NCBI RefSeq assembly: GCF_003173055.1
Contig: NZ_QGLF01000005.1
Span: forward strand, 1 to 64,000
Direction of reading: 5' to 3'
Length of the DNA stretch: 64,000 nt
Origin: Zavarzinia compransoris
GTDB taxonomy: Bacteria > Pseudomonadota > Alphaproteobacteria > Zavarziniales > Zavarziniaceae
The notes under the pieces: model-generated
Seen by the model: the letters and a program-made list of their open reading frames with translations, nothing else
What the model was told of the DNA's origin: nothing
The model's database searches: none
Position numbers and translations under genes: made by a program
In this document: positions 10,635 through 18,712 of the stretch, piece by piece
How the letters are laid out: the number at the start of each line of letters is the position of its first letter
How positions within the stretch are numbered: the first letter of the stretch is position 1

Positions 10635-11138
10635 TCAGAGCGCCTGAACCGCCGAATAGCGGCTGGAGAAGAAGAGCAGCGGCGGGCCGCCCAGGGCATC
10701 GCAATGCATGACGCGGGCAACGAACAGCGTGTGGTCGTGGACCTGGATGCGGCTGGTTACCTCGCATTCGAACCAGGCAAGGCAATCCCTCAAGGTCGGG
10801 ATGCGGTTGCGGGTGGCGAAGACGGGCACGGCCGGGCCGCGGTCGCCGGCGAAATAGCGGGAATGGCCCTGCTGCGCCTCGCCGAGGACGCTGACGCCGA
10901 ACCAGCCTTCCTTGCTGATCAGCCGGTGCATGCGGCCCGGCTTGATCGAGACCAGGATGGTGGGCGGGTCGAGGCTGATCGAGGTGAAGCTCGAGATCGT
11001 CATGCCGTGCGGCTGGGGATCGCCCTCGTCGATGCAGGAGACGATGGCGACGCCGGTGGCGAAATGCGCCACCGTCTTCCTGAAATGCACCGGCTCGACG
11101 CCGGGCAAGCCCTCGTGCAGGACATCGGCGGTGCTCAT
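10635..11138 (-). CDS. styB: Styrene monooxygenase flavin reductase component
   Basis: StyB (167 aa) reduces FAD with NADH and hands it to StyA. It belongs to the flavin reductase-like family: FRKTVAHFATGVAIVSC (about 19-35), PHGMTISSFTSISLDPPTILVSIK (43-66) and SVLGEAQQGHSRYFAG are the usual flavin-binding stretches. Length agrees with Pseudomonas StyB (about 170 aa). The frame is open far upstream, but ATG 11138 overlaps the stop of the EthD-domain gene (ATGA), so the start is clear. Confidence 0.93.
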   Translation of the reverse strand: MSTADVLHEGLPGVEPVHFRKTVAHFATGVAIVSCIDEGDPQPHGMTISSFTSISLDPPTILVSIKPGRMHRLISKEGWFGVSVLGEAQQGHSRYFAGDRGPAVPVFATRNRIPTLRDCLAWFECEVTSRIQVHDHTLFVARVMHCDALGGPPLLFFSSRYSAVQAL

Positions 11139-11443
11139 GATGCGTCTCCTTCGAGCGGGAAATGCAACAGGGTTGCGCCCGCCGGCGAGTAATTGGGGAC
11201 ATCCCGCGCGACCGCCTGCCCGATCTCCGATTTCAGGGCGGCGACCATGGCCGGCCTGTCGTCGAACACGCCTTCCCAGATCAGGAACACGGGCGCGCCC
11301 GGGGACAGCATGGCCGGCCGCACATGCCGCTCCGCCCGCAGGCCCGGCAGGCGCCGGGCCAGGGGCAGGTGATGCGTTTCGTAATAGGCGAGGAACGCAT
11401 CCGGCTCGGCCGGGACGGGGTAGAGAACCAGCAGTTTGTGCAT
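11135..11443 (-). CDS. EthD-domain (dimeric alpha-beta barrel) protein between styA and styB
   Basis: This is a 102-residue protein. MHKLLVLYPVPAEPDAFLAYYETHHLPLARRLPGL is typical of the EthD family, which adopts a small ferredoxin-like barrel. EthD-type proteins accompany several oxygenases without a firmly settled role. It starts 18 bp after styA and its stop overlaps the styB ATG, so it is translated as part of the styrene monooxygenase operon. Known styAB operons have no gene here. A role in monooxygenase support or in handling a reactive product is possible but unproven. Confidence 0.85.
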   Translation of the reverse strand: MHKLLVLYPVPAEPDAFLAYYETHHLPLARRLPGLRAERHVRPAMLSPGAPVFLIWEGVFDDRPAMVAALKSEIGQAVARDVPNYSPAGATLLHFPLEGDAS

Positions 11444-11461
11444 GGCCTGCTCCCGCCGCCG

Positions 11462-12715
11462 TCAGGCCGCCTGGGACGCGTCGCCCGGCAGATTGCTCTC
11501 GCACCAGGCCTTGATCCGGGCGACGCTGGCGAAACAGTCCCACTGCCGTTCGGGATAGTTGAAATTGGTGGTGAAGAGATCGGCCAGCGCCTGGTTGCGG
11601 CTGATCGTGCCGATGAAGTCGAGCAGGGCGGGCGTGCCGGCCTGAAGGTGCTGGAGCATGAAATTGGTCCAGCGGGTGGCGCCCAGCACGCGGTCCTGGC
11701 GCGCGAGATCGACATGTTCGACGAAGCGCTCGTCGAAGACGTCGTTCTTCACGATTTCCTCGGCCAGGCGGAAGGCGGCGTAGGACGCCATGTTGGCCCC
11801 CTGGCCGAGCACCGGATCGACCACGGCGTGGACGTCGCCGAGCGCCACCGCCAGCTTGCCGTTGTCGAGCCGGACATGGGAATTGCGCACGGTCGGCGTT
11901 ACACCGCCCTGGAGGATGTCGAGCGGGCCGTTGGCGAGGTCGAATTCCTTCTCGTCGATCCGCTCGGCGCAGGTCGGGTAATGCTTGCGCAGCTTGGCCA
12001 GCAGCAGGTCGAGGAAGGCGCGCGGGTTGTCGTCGTATTTCGTCTTGGCCAGGATTTCGAGATCGCCGCCGATATGGTTCTCGATCACCAGGGCGCTGAC
12101 CATGCCGTTGAAGGACAGGGTCGGGATCTCGATCATCTCGCCGGCGCCCGGCGAGAAATACATGGTGACGGCGCGGGTCTCGGGCTCGCGGATGCCCTTG
12201 AACAGGCCGACGCAAAGGGCGCGCTGGGGCTGGGTGAAGGGCGAATGGGCCGGCTGGTGCTGGAACATCTGGCCGAACGGGCCCTTGCCGGTGCAGACCA
12301 CCAGGAGATCGTAGTTGTTGCTGATGTCGGCGATGTCGCCGTGGCGGATCTCGGTGATGCGCAGGTCGCCGCCGCGCCGGGCGTATTCGTCCATCAGCTT
12401 CGGCTGGTAGATGCGGTAGTCGACCGCCCGGCTGGGTTCTTCGAGGGCGCCGAAGAACTTCACGGGTTCCGGCGTGCCGACATAATAGTAATGGCCGAAA
12501 TAGCCCTCCGCCGGCCAGAAGTTGACCCCGAGCTCGGTCTCGCGGCGGACCGTCACCGCATGGTGGGCGACGGTGTTGAGCAGGCGCATGCCCCGGTATT
12601 CGGAGGACGGGCGATCGGTGAAGATGGTCGTCTTCACGCCGTGCTTTTGCAGATAGAGTGCAAGATGCAGTCCGGCGGTGCCTGCACCGATGATGCCAAT
12701 GCGCTTGCTTGCCAT
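11462..12715 (-). CDS. styA: Styrene monooxygenase oxygenase component
   Basis: StyA (417 aa) is an FAD-dependent two-component epoxidase converting styrene to (S)-styrene oxide. The N-terminal dinucleotide fold is [22 protein letters not shown] (5-26). [67 protein letters not shown] and [15 protein letters not shown] run collinear with Pseudomonas StyA (415 aa) over the whole length. It is the first gene of styA-ethD-styB-styC and is divergent from a LysR regulator. Indole monooxygenases of the same family are the main alternative; the neighbouring styC favours styrene. Confidence 0.95.
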   Translation of the reverse strand: MASKRIGIIGAGTAGLHLALYLQKHGVKTTIFTDRPSSEYRGMRLLNTVAHHAVTVRRETELGVNFWPAEGYFGHYYYVGTPEPVKFFGALEEPSRAVDYRIYQPKLMDEYARRGGDLRITEIRHGDIADISNNYDLLVVCTGKGPFGQMFQHQPAHSPFTQPQRALCVGLFKGIREPETRAVTMYFSPGAGEMIEIPTLSFNGMVSALVIENHIGGDLEILAKTKYDDNPRAFLDLLLAKLRKHYPTCAERIDEKEFDLANGPLDILQGGVTPTVRNSHVRLDNGKLAVALGDVHAVVDPVLGQGANMASYAAFRLAEEIVKNDVFDERFVEHVDLARQDRVLGATRWTNFMLQHLQAGTPALLDFIGTISRNQALADLFTTNFNYPERQWDCFASVARIKAWCESNLPGDASQAA

Positions 12716-12793
12716 GTTTCCCCCCTGTGCGGAGCCGTTTGTTGCTGTTAATTTACCGAATGGCTATTCAATCGGAACCGCCCCATATAGATT

Positions 12794-12799
12794 ATTATA
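12794..12799 (-). promoter_or_regulatory. Possible -10 box of the styA promoter
   Basis: The minus strand reads TATAAT here, 79 bp before the styA ATG, within an unusually AT-rich stretch (about 12786-12803). No good -35 box stands 17 bp upstream of it, which would suit an activator-dependent promoter under the divergent LysR protein. The call rests on one hexamer. Confidence 0.35.
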
Positions 12800-12823
12800 T
12801 ATTCCAGGGGGGAATGAGTAGAG

Positions 12824-13729
12824 ATGGACGGATTGCAGGTCCTGAAGGCCTTCGCCCGCGCCCTCGAGGTCGGCAGCTTCTCGGCGGTCGGACGGGAACT
12901 GGGGACGTCACAATCGACCGTCAGCAAGCAGATCGCCACGCTCGAGGAAAGCCTGGGGGTGCAGCTGTTCGCCCGCACCACGCGGCGCCTGAACCCGACC
13001 GCCGAAGCGCTGCAACTGCATGAACACGTGCGCCAGCTGCTCGATGCGCTGGACACGATCAAGGCGGGCGCGCCCCGGCCCGACGCGGTGCCGAGAGGCT
13101 TGCTGCGCCTGACCGCGCCGACCAGCTTCGGCCGCGCCTGCATCGTCCCCCAGATGCCGGAATTCCTGAAGCGCTATCCGGAAGTCTCCCTCGACCTCGT
13201 CCTGACCGACCGGGTGACCGACCTGGTCGAGGAAGGGTTCGAACTCGCCATCCGCGCCGGCAACCTGCCGTCCAGCAGCATGATCGCCCGTTCCCTGGGC
13301 CTGACCGAATTGACCGTGGTCGGCGCGCCCTCCCTTTTCGAGGGGCGCCGCCCGCCCGAGGATCCGCTCGACCTGCCGGCCTGGAACGTCCTGATCTATA
13401 CCGGCCTGAAGGCGCCGGGGCGGTGGGAATTCGAATCCGAGAACGGGCGCCAGGTGACCGAGATCCAGGGCTCGGTGCGCAGCAACGACCTCGACGCGAT
13501 CTTCGATCTCTGCCTGCGCGGCCTGGGGCTGGCGGCCCTGCCGGATTACATGGTCGACGCGCCGATCCGCCAGGGGCGCCTGCGCCCCGTCCTCGACGAC
13601 TATTACCTGATCCCGCTGCCGGTCAATGTGATCTACCCGCAGACGCGCTTCCTGACGCTGCGGGCGCGCTGCTTCATCGATTTCCTGATCGCGGCGCTGA
13701 AGCGCGGCGCGGGCCCCGGCATCCGCTGA
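12824..13729 (+). CDS. LysR-family regulator divergent from styA
   Basis: This 301-residue LysR-type protein has an N-terminal winged helix (LKAFARALEVGSFSAVGRELGTSQSTVSKQIATLEESLGVQLF, residues 6-48) and a C-terminal effector-binding domain. It resembles the CrgA/YhjC-like branch of LysR proteins. It starts 108 bp from styA on the opposite strand, so it probably controls styA-ethD-styB-styC and itself. Pseudomonas sty operons use the StyS/StyR two-component system instead. The inducer is unknown; styrene, styrene oxide or phenylacetaldehyde are guesses. Confidence 0.88.
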   Translation: MDGLQVLKAFARALEVGSFSAVGRELGTSQSTVSKQIATLEESLGVQLFARTTRRLNPTAEALQLHEHVRQLLDALDTIKAGAPRPDAVPRGLLRLTAPTSFGRACIVPQMPEFLKRYPEVSLDLVLTDRVTDLVEEGFELAIRAGNLPSSSMIARSLGLTELTVVGAPSLFEGRRPPEDPLDLPAWNVLIYTGLKAPGRWEFESENGRQVTEIQGSVRSNDLDAIFDLCLRGLGLAALPDYMVDAPIRQGRLRPVLDDYYLIPLPVNVIYPQTRFLTLRARCFIDFLIAALKRGAGPGIR

Positions 13730-13741
13730 TCCCGGGGCCCG
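13710..13741. terminator. GC-rich inverted repeat between convergent lysR and styD
   Basis: CGGGCCCCGG (13710-13719) and CCGGGGCCCG (13732-13741) form a perfect 10-bp inverted repeat across the lysR stop codon, 5 bp from the end of styD. There is no T run on either side, so it may slow or block convergent transcription but is not a classic terminator. Confidence 0.4.
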
Positions 13742-13746
13742 TGGGG

Positions 13747-15252
13747 TTACAGGACGACGGTGATCGTCTTGGTCTCGGTATAGGCGTCGAGGGCGCTGGC
13801 GCCGTTCTCCCGCCCGGCGCCCGACAGTTTCACCCCGCCCCAGGGCAGGCGGGCGTCGATCGCCGCCCAGCCGTTCACCCACACCGAGCCGGCCTTCAGG
13901 CGGGCGGCCATGCGGTGGCTGCGCGCGACATCCGAGGTCCAGACCACGGCGGCAAGGCCATAGCTGGAATCATTGGCGATGCGCAGCGCATCCTCCTCGT
14001 CGTCGAAGGGGATGACGATGCCGACCGGGCCGAAGATTTCCTCCTGGGCGATACGCATGTCGTTATGGCCGCGGAACACGGTGGGACGCACGAAATACCC
14101 CTTGGCCTCGTCCGTGGTGCCGCCGGCGAGAAGCTCCGCCTGTTCGGTCCGGGCGATGTCGATATAGCCGGACACCCGGTCGAACTGGGCCTTGCTGGCC
14201 AGGGCGCCCATCTGGGTTTCGGGATCGAGCGGGTCGCCCAGGCGGATCGAATCGGCGGCGCCGGCCAGCGCGGCCGCCACCTTGTCGGCGATCGAGCGGT
14301 GCGCCAGGATGCGCGAGCCGGCGGCGCAGACCTCGCCCTGGTTGAAGAACAGGCCCATGGCCAGGCCGCGCACCGCCGCGTCGAGGTCGGCATCGGGGAA
14401 GACGATCTGGGGTGACTTGCCGCCCAGTTCCAGCGACAGGCGCTTAAAGGTGTCGGCGGCGCTGCGGCCGATCGCGCGCCCGGCCTCGGGGCCGCCGGTG
14501 AAGGTGATCTTCGCGACCAGCGGATGGCGGACGAGGGCGGCCCCCGCCGTCTCGCCGCGCCCGGTCACCACATTGATTACGCCGGGCGGAAGGCCCGCCT
14601 CGTCGGCCAGGGCGGCCAGATGCAGGGCGGACAGCGGCGTCTCCTCCGACGGTTTCAGCACGATGGTGCAGCCGGCCGCCAGCGCCGGCGCCAGCTTCCA
14701 CATGGTGATCATGAAGGGGGTGTTCCACGGCACGATGGCGCCGACCACGCCCACCGGCTCGCGCCGGGTATAGGAATGGGTCGGCCGGCCGAAATAGCCG
14801 CCGGTCGGGATCGCGGTCCCCGTCACCTTGTCGGCCCAGCCGGCGAAATAGCGCAGCGTGTCGAGCGCGTTCGGCAGGTCCAGGATCTGGGTCTCGACGA
14901 CGGGGCGGCCGATGCTGAGCGCGTCCATCCTGCCGATCAGTTCCTTGTCGCGCTCGATCAGGTCGGCGAGGCGCAGCATCAGCCGGCCCCGGGCGGCGCC
15001 GGAAAGGGCGGCCCAGGGCCCGTCCAGCTGGGCCGCGGCGGCCAGGACCGCGGCATTCACATCCGCGTCCGTCGAATCCGGGACCGAGGCGAAGGCAGCC
15101 TTCCGCGCCGGGTTGATCACCTCGAGCCGCCGGTCGCCGGTCGAAGGTGTTGCCTTGCCGTCGATGAAATTGTCGAAGGCGCGTGCCGGATTGGAGCGTT
15201 GCGCCAGATCCTGGTGAAAGGCGGCATAGGCGCCGTCGAGTTGAGTGCTCAT
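13747..15252 (-). CDS. styD: Phenylacetaldehyde dehydrogenase
   Basis: This 501-residue NAD-dependent aldehyde dehydrogenase would oxidise phenylacetaldehyde to phenylacetate, linking styC to paaK. Catalytic elements: IVPWNTPF near residue 174, [12 protein letters not shown] with the general base Glu near 273, and FFNQGEVCAAGSR with Cys near 307. Length and sequence match the StyD/FeaB subfamily. It is separated from styABC by the LysR gene but on the same strand. Two putative operators lie in its upstream region shared with paaK. Another aldehyde specificity is possible; context makes phenylacetaldehyde likely. Confidence 0.88.
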   Translation of the reverse strand: MSTQLDGAYAAFHQDLAQRSNPARAFDNFIDGKATPSTGDRRLEVINPARKAAFASVPDSTDADVNAAVLAAAAQLDGPWAALSGAARGRLMLRLADLIERDKELIGRMDALSIGRPVVETQILDLPNALDTLRYFAGWADKVTGTAIPTGGYFGRPTHSYTRREPVGVVGAIVPWNTPFMITMWKLAPALAAGCTIVLKPSEETPLSALHLAALADEAGLPPGVINVVTGRGETAGAALVRHPLVAKITFTGGPEAGRAIGRSAADTFKRLSLELGGKSPQIVFPDADLDAAVRGLAMGLFFNQGEVCAAGSRILAHRSIADKVAAALAGAADSIRLGDPLDPETQMGALASKAQFDRVSGYIDIARTEQAELLAGGTTDEAKGYFVRPTVFRGHNDMRIAQEEIFGPVGIVIPFDDEEDALRIANDSSYGLAAVVWTSDVARSHRMAARLKAGSVWVNGWAAIDARLPWGGVKLSGAGRENGASALDAYTETKTITVVL

Positions 15253-15331
15253 CGTTTCCCCCGCTCCGCCGAGGCGGATGTTCTGTGGTTTCCGGGTGGT
15301 TCGGACCCGTCCGGCGGCGCGACTCTATAAA

Positions 15332-15349
15332 AAACCGGACGGCCGGTCA
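15332..15349. promoter_or_regulatory. Putative TetR-type (PaaR-like) operator in the styD-paaK intergenic region
   Basis: AAACCG-GACGGC-CGGTCA has ACCG and CGGT arms six bases apart, the same geometry as the site at 15414. It lies 80 bp upstream of styD (minus strand) and 182 bp upstream of paaK. Confidence 0.55.
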
Positions 15350-15413
15350 AATAATTCGGGAAGGGGTGGTCGAGCGCTCGCCGAGCGCCGTTTCGAATTT
15401 CTCTACTTTTAAA

Positions 15414-15431
15414 TAACCGTTCGATCGGTTA
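15414..15431. promoter_or_regulatory. Putative TetR-type (PaaR-like) operator upstream of paaK
   Basis: TAACCG-TTCGAT-CGGTTA is an 18-bp inverted repeat with perfect 6-bp arms and a palindromic TCGA centre. It lies 100 bp before the paaK ATG. The 278-bp styD-paaK gap holds this site and the one at 15332, and I see no gene in it. Confidence 0.6.
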
Positions 15432-15530
15432 ATTAATAGGGCAGAGATGCAGGCTCCGGAGGATGGCGCGCAGGGACAGGGGCGCGCCGCCGATCCGGAC
15501 CGCGGCCCATAGGGCGAACGGGAGGATTCT

Positions 15531-16841
15531 ATGTTGACGAAGACGCGCCTTGCGCCGTCCGCAGGGACGGGGCTGCATCCGATTGAGACCGCCAGCCGCG
15601 ACGAGATCGAAGCGCTGCAATTGAAGCGCCTGCGCTGGTCGGTGGCGCGGGCCTATGAGAATGTGCCGCACTACCGCCAGGCTTTCGATGCCGCCGGCGT
15701 GCACCCCGAGGACTTGAAGGCCCTGTCCGACCTGGCGAAATTCCCCTTCGCCACCAAGGAGACCTATCGCCGCAACTATCCCTTCGGCCTGTTCGCCGTC
15801 CCGCGCGAGCAGATCGTCCGGGTCCATGCCTCGAGCGGCACCACCGGGCGGCCGACGGTGGTCGGCTATACCGCCGGCGACATCTCGATCTGGTCCGATT
15901 GCGTCGCCCGCTCCATCTATGCCGGCGGCGGCCGGCCCGGCGACATCGTCCATATCGCCTATGGTTACGGCCTGTTCACCGGCGGCATGGGCGCGCATTA
16001 CGGTGCCGAGCGCCTGGGCTGCACCGTGGTGCCCATGTCGGGCGGCCAGACCGAGAAGCAGATCCAGCTGATCGACGATTTCCGGCCCGACGTCATCATG
16101 GTCACCCCGAGTTACATGCTGGCCCTGATCGAGGAGATGAAGCGGCGCGGCCACGATCCCCGCGAGAACAGCATCCGCCTCGGGATCTTCGGCGCCGAGC
16201 CCTGGACCGAGGAAATGCGGGTCCAGCTCGAAGCCGAGGCCGGCATCGATGCCGTCGACATCTACGGCCTGTCCGAGATCATCGGCCCCGGCGTCGGCAG
16301 CGAATGCGTGGAGACCAAGGACGGCATCCACATCTGGGAAGATCACTTCTATCCCGAGATCATCGATCCGGTGACCGGTGCGACCTTGCCCGACGGCGAG
16401 CGCGGCGAACTGGTGCTCACCTCCCTGACTAAGGAAGGCATGCCCACGATCCGCTATCGCACCAAGGACCTCACCCGTCTCCTGCCCGGCACCGCCCGCG
16501 CCATGCGCCGCATCGAGAAGATCCTCGGCCGCTCGGACGACATGATGATCATCCGCGGCGTGAATGTCTTTCCCTCGCAGATCGAGGAGATCCTGCTCGG
16601 CCAGCCGCAGCTGGCCCCCCATTACCAGATCGTCCTGACCAAGAAGGGGCCGCTCGACGAGATGACCGTGCTGGTCGAGCCGCGCGATGCGGCGGCCGGC
16701 GACACGGCGGCCGCGGTCGCCTCCTTCCGCCATGCGGTGAAGACCCATGTCGGGGTCTCGGTCGGGATCGAGGTCAAGGCCTGCGGCGAGATCGAGCGCT
16801 CGGCCGGCAAGGCGAAGCGCGTCGTCGACCTGCGGCAGTAA
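15531..16841 (+). CDS. paaK: Phenylacetate-CoA ligase
   Basis: PaaK (436 aa) activates phenylacetate to phenylacetyl-CoA with ATP and CoA, the entry step of the paa pathway. The phosphate-binding loop of the adenylate-forming family is HASSGTTGRPTV (99-110). YGLSEIIGPGV and IRYRTKDL follow, and IRGVNVFPSQIEEILL is the C-terminal hinge typical of PaaK. SD GGGAGG lies seven bases before the ATG. It is divergent from styD, and a DUF1329 gene follows 60 bp downstream on the same strand. Confidence 0.96.
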   Translation: MLTKTRLAPSAGTGLHPIETASRDEIEALQLKRLRWSVARAYENVPHYRQAFDAAGVHPEDLKALSDLAKFPFATKETYRRNYPFGLFAVPREQIVRVHASSGTTGRPTVVGYTAGDISIWSDCVARSIYAGGGRPGDIVHIAYGYGLFTGGMGAHYGAERLGCTVVPMSGGQTEKQIQLIDDFRPDVIMVTPSYMLALIEEMKRRGHDPRENSIRLGIFGAEPWTEEMRVQLEAEAGIDAVDIYGLSEIIGPGVGSECVETKDGIHIWEDHFYPEIIDPVTGATLPDGERGELVLTSLTKEGMPTIRYRTKDLTRLLPGTARAMRRIEKILGRSDDMMIIRGVNVFPSQIEEILLGQPQLAPHYQIVLTKKGPLDEMTVLVEPRDAAAGDTAAAVASFRHAVKTHVGVSVGIEVKACGEIERSAGKAKRVVDLRQ

Positions 16842-16848
16842 CCGCCTC

Positions 16849-16873
16849 GCGCCACCGCTGCCGGCGGTGGCGC
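16849..16873 (+). other. Hairpin between paaK and the DUF1329 gene
   Basis: GCGCCACCGC (16849-16858) pairs perfectly with GCGGTGGCGC (16864-16873) over a 5-nt loop. There is no T run, so it looks more like an mRNA-processing or partial attenuation element than a full terminator. The downstream gene may therefore be co-transcribed with paaK at a lower level. Confidence 0.45.
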
Positions 16874-16901
16874 CAAAATCCGAAATCGAAGGGGAGAGAG
16901 C

Positions 16902-18284
16902 ATGATGTGGCGACGATTGCTCCAGGGCCTTGCCCTTCTCGGCCTGTCCGCCTGGCCGGCCGCGGCGGCGGAATGGGTCGACGAATGGCAGGCGCTGGCG
17001 GCGCGGACGGGGTTCGAAGGGCACCGCAAGTTCGCCGACCTGCTGGCCGATCCGGCGGCCGTCGCCCTGGTCCGCGACTGGGATGCCTATCGCGGCTATT
17101 CCGCCCGCAGCCTGATCGCCGCCGCCAAGCTCCCGCCCGAACTGAAGCCCGGCCTCGAAATCAGCGCCGCCGACGCCGGCCGATACCCCTGGCTGAAGGA
17201 TGTCCTGCCCGCGCCCAGCTACGACCGCCTGATGTCCAGCGACTGGTTCCGCTGGAAGAAGATCCGCATCGTCCCCACCACCCCTTACGTCGCCTCGCGC
17301 AAGCGCCTGGAGGCGACCAGGGCCGCCGGCGCCTTCTCGATCAGCCCCAAGGGCGAGCTGCTCGACGCCAAGGGCAATTTCGCCATGCTCACCGAGGCCG
17401 GCCTGCCCTATATCAAGCCCGCCAGCGGCCTCGAACTCTACTGGGCCTTCCTCTCGCGCGGCGTCGGCAACGACAATGCCGCCTTGAGGCCCATGGAACT
17501 CGTCTCCTGCCAGCCGGACAACCGGGTCGAGCGGCGCTACGTCATGCATCTCTGGTGGCAGAAGATGCACGGGCGGGTCGACGTCAACCCGCTCGGCGCG
17601 ATCCGGGGCGAGGACGACACGGTCGAGGCCGGTTCCATCGTCTTCCTCGCCCCGCGCGACATCAAGGGCTTGGCCGCGGTGCGGCGGCGCTTCGCCTCGG
17701 CCGACAAGCCGGACGCCTTCCTCGGCTATGTCCCGACCATGAAGCGCACCCGCATCCTGGGCGGCACCGATACCCAGGACCCGATGACCCCGGGGATCGA
17801 GGCGACCTGGGACGAATGGCGCCAGTCCTGGCTGAAGCCGGACCCGCGCAAGTTCGAGTTCAACATCGTCGGCGAGACTTTCATCCTGTCGCAGCCGGAG
17901 GTGGGCCATGCCTACGACCCGGCGCAATATGCCGGCAACGAGTGCGAGATCGAGACCATCGACCTCGAACTGCGGCCGGTGTGGATCCTCGAGGTGGTCG
18001 ACAAGACGGGCAACTACGTCTACGGCCGGCGCCGTCTCTATATCGACAAGGAATTCCACTACGCCCAGTACCAGGAAATGTACGACCAGCGCGGCCGGCT
18101 GTGGCGGGTGCTGGACGACGCCGGCGACTTCGACCCGGCGACCGGCCTGTGGATGGCCCGGAACTATGTCCTCTGGAACGTGATCGGCAACCGCTACAAC
18201 CGCATCACCATGCAGGCCGACTGGTCCATCCTCACCCAGGACATGGCCCGCTTCCTCGACATCGAACGCCTGCGCGACTACTGA
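16902..18284 (+). CDS. DUF1329 family exported protein
   Basis: This 460-residue protein starts with a signal peptide (MMWRRLLQGLALLGLSAWPAAAA, cleavage near 23) followed by a DUF1329 domain for the rest of the chain. The family has a LolB-like barrel and is thought to act in the periplasm or at the outer membrane, often next to genes for hydrophobic substrates. It follows paaK, so a part in styrene or phenylacetate handling is plausible. Its C-terminus resembles the fragment at 2-175. SD GGGGAGAG precedes ATG 16902. Confidence 0.85.
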   Translation: MMWRRLLQGLALLGLSAWPAAAAEWVDEWQALAARTGFEGHRKFADLLADPAAVALVRDWDAYRGYSARSLIAAAKLPPELKPGLEISAADAGRYPWLKDVLPAPSYDRLMSSDWFRWKKIRIVPTTPYVASRKRLEATRAAGAFSISPKGELLDAKGNFAMLTEAGLPYIKPASGLELYWAFLSRGVGNDNAALRPMELVSCQPDNRVERRYVMHLWWQKMHGRVDVNPLGAIRGEDDTVEAGSIVFLAPRDIKGLAAVRRRFASADKPDAFLGYVPTMKRTRILGGTDTQDPMTPGIEATWDEWRQSWLKPDPRKFEFNIVGETFILSQPEVGHAYDPAQYAGNECEIETIDLELRPVWILEVVDKTGNYVYGRRRLYIDKEFHYAQYQEMYDQRGRLWRVLDDAGDFDPATGLWMARNYVLWNVIGNRYNRITMQADWSILTQDMARFLDIERLRDY

Positions 18285-18344
18285 CGCCCGCCATCCGCAC
18301 GACTGGCGGGCACTCTTCGCTTTTGCTCGGGGAATGCGCAGGAA

Positions 18345-18420
18345 TGGTGCCCAGGGCCGGAATCGAACCAGCGACACGCGGATTTTCAATCCGCTGCTCT
18401 ACCAACTGAGCTACCTGGGC
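18345..18420 (-). tRNA. tRNA-Phe (GAA)
   Basis: The minus strand reads as a complete 76-nt tRNA with CCA encoded. Acceptor arms are GCCCAGG and CCTGGGC; the anticodon stem-loop GCGGA-TTGAAAA-TCCGC shows anticodon GAA; the T loop is GGTTCGATTCC. It sits at the end of the conserved infA-maf-rng-yacG block, with its 3' end facing the catabolic region. Confidence 0.97.
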
Positions 18421-18523
18421 CCATGATCGTCGGGGGTGATTCACCACCGGTCGGCGAGGACGCCGTTATTAGAGGAAAGGGCTGGGGGCGTCAATGCGTT
18501 TCGGTTCGATCTTCGGCCCTGGC

Positions 18524-18712
18524 CTACGGTTCGCCGGAATCCTCCTCCGACGGGTCGGTTTCGACCACCGGGATCGTGTAGGCGCCGCCCAGCCAGCGGT
18601 GCAGGTCGATGTCGGCGCAGCGGGCGCTGCAGAAGGGGCGGTATTTTTCCGCCGCCGGGCGCTGGCAGATCGGGCAGGGGCGGGGATTGTCGTTGGCGGG
18701 GCCGGATTTCAT
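18524..18712 (-). CDS. yacG: DNA gyrase inhibitor YacG (zinc protein)
   Basis: A 62-residue zinc-binding protein. CPICQRP and FCSARC give the four zinc-ligand cysteines, followed by DIDLHRWLGGAYTIP, the family signature. E. coli YacG binds GyrB and inhibits gyrase. ATG 18712 overlaps the end of the RNase E/G gene (stop at 18709-18711), and the pair belongs to the maf-rng-yacG cluster. Confidence 0.93.
   Translation of the reverse strand: MKSGPANDNPRPCPICQRPAAEKYRPFCSARCADIDLHRWLGGAYTIPVVETDPSEEDSGEP

Noticed and set aside
15447-15512. Short frame of 21 codons before paaK, as a possible leader peptide
   Set aside because: It has no good ribosome-binding site, no run of regulatory codons and no attenuator hairpin after it.
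15429-18389. A very long open frame on the minus strand opposite paaK and the DUF1329 gene
   Set aside because: It mirrors the codon pattern of the plus-strand genes in GC-rich DNA, has low-complexity Gly/Ala/Arg/His composition and no recognisable domain.
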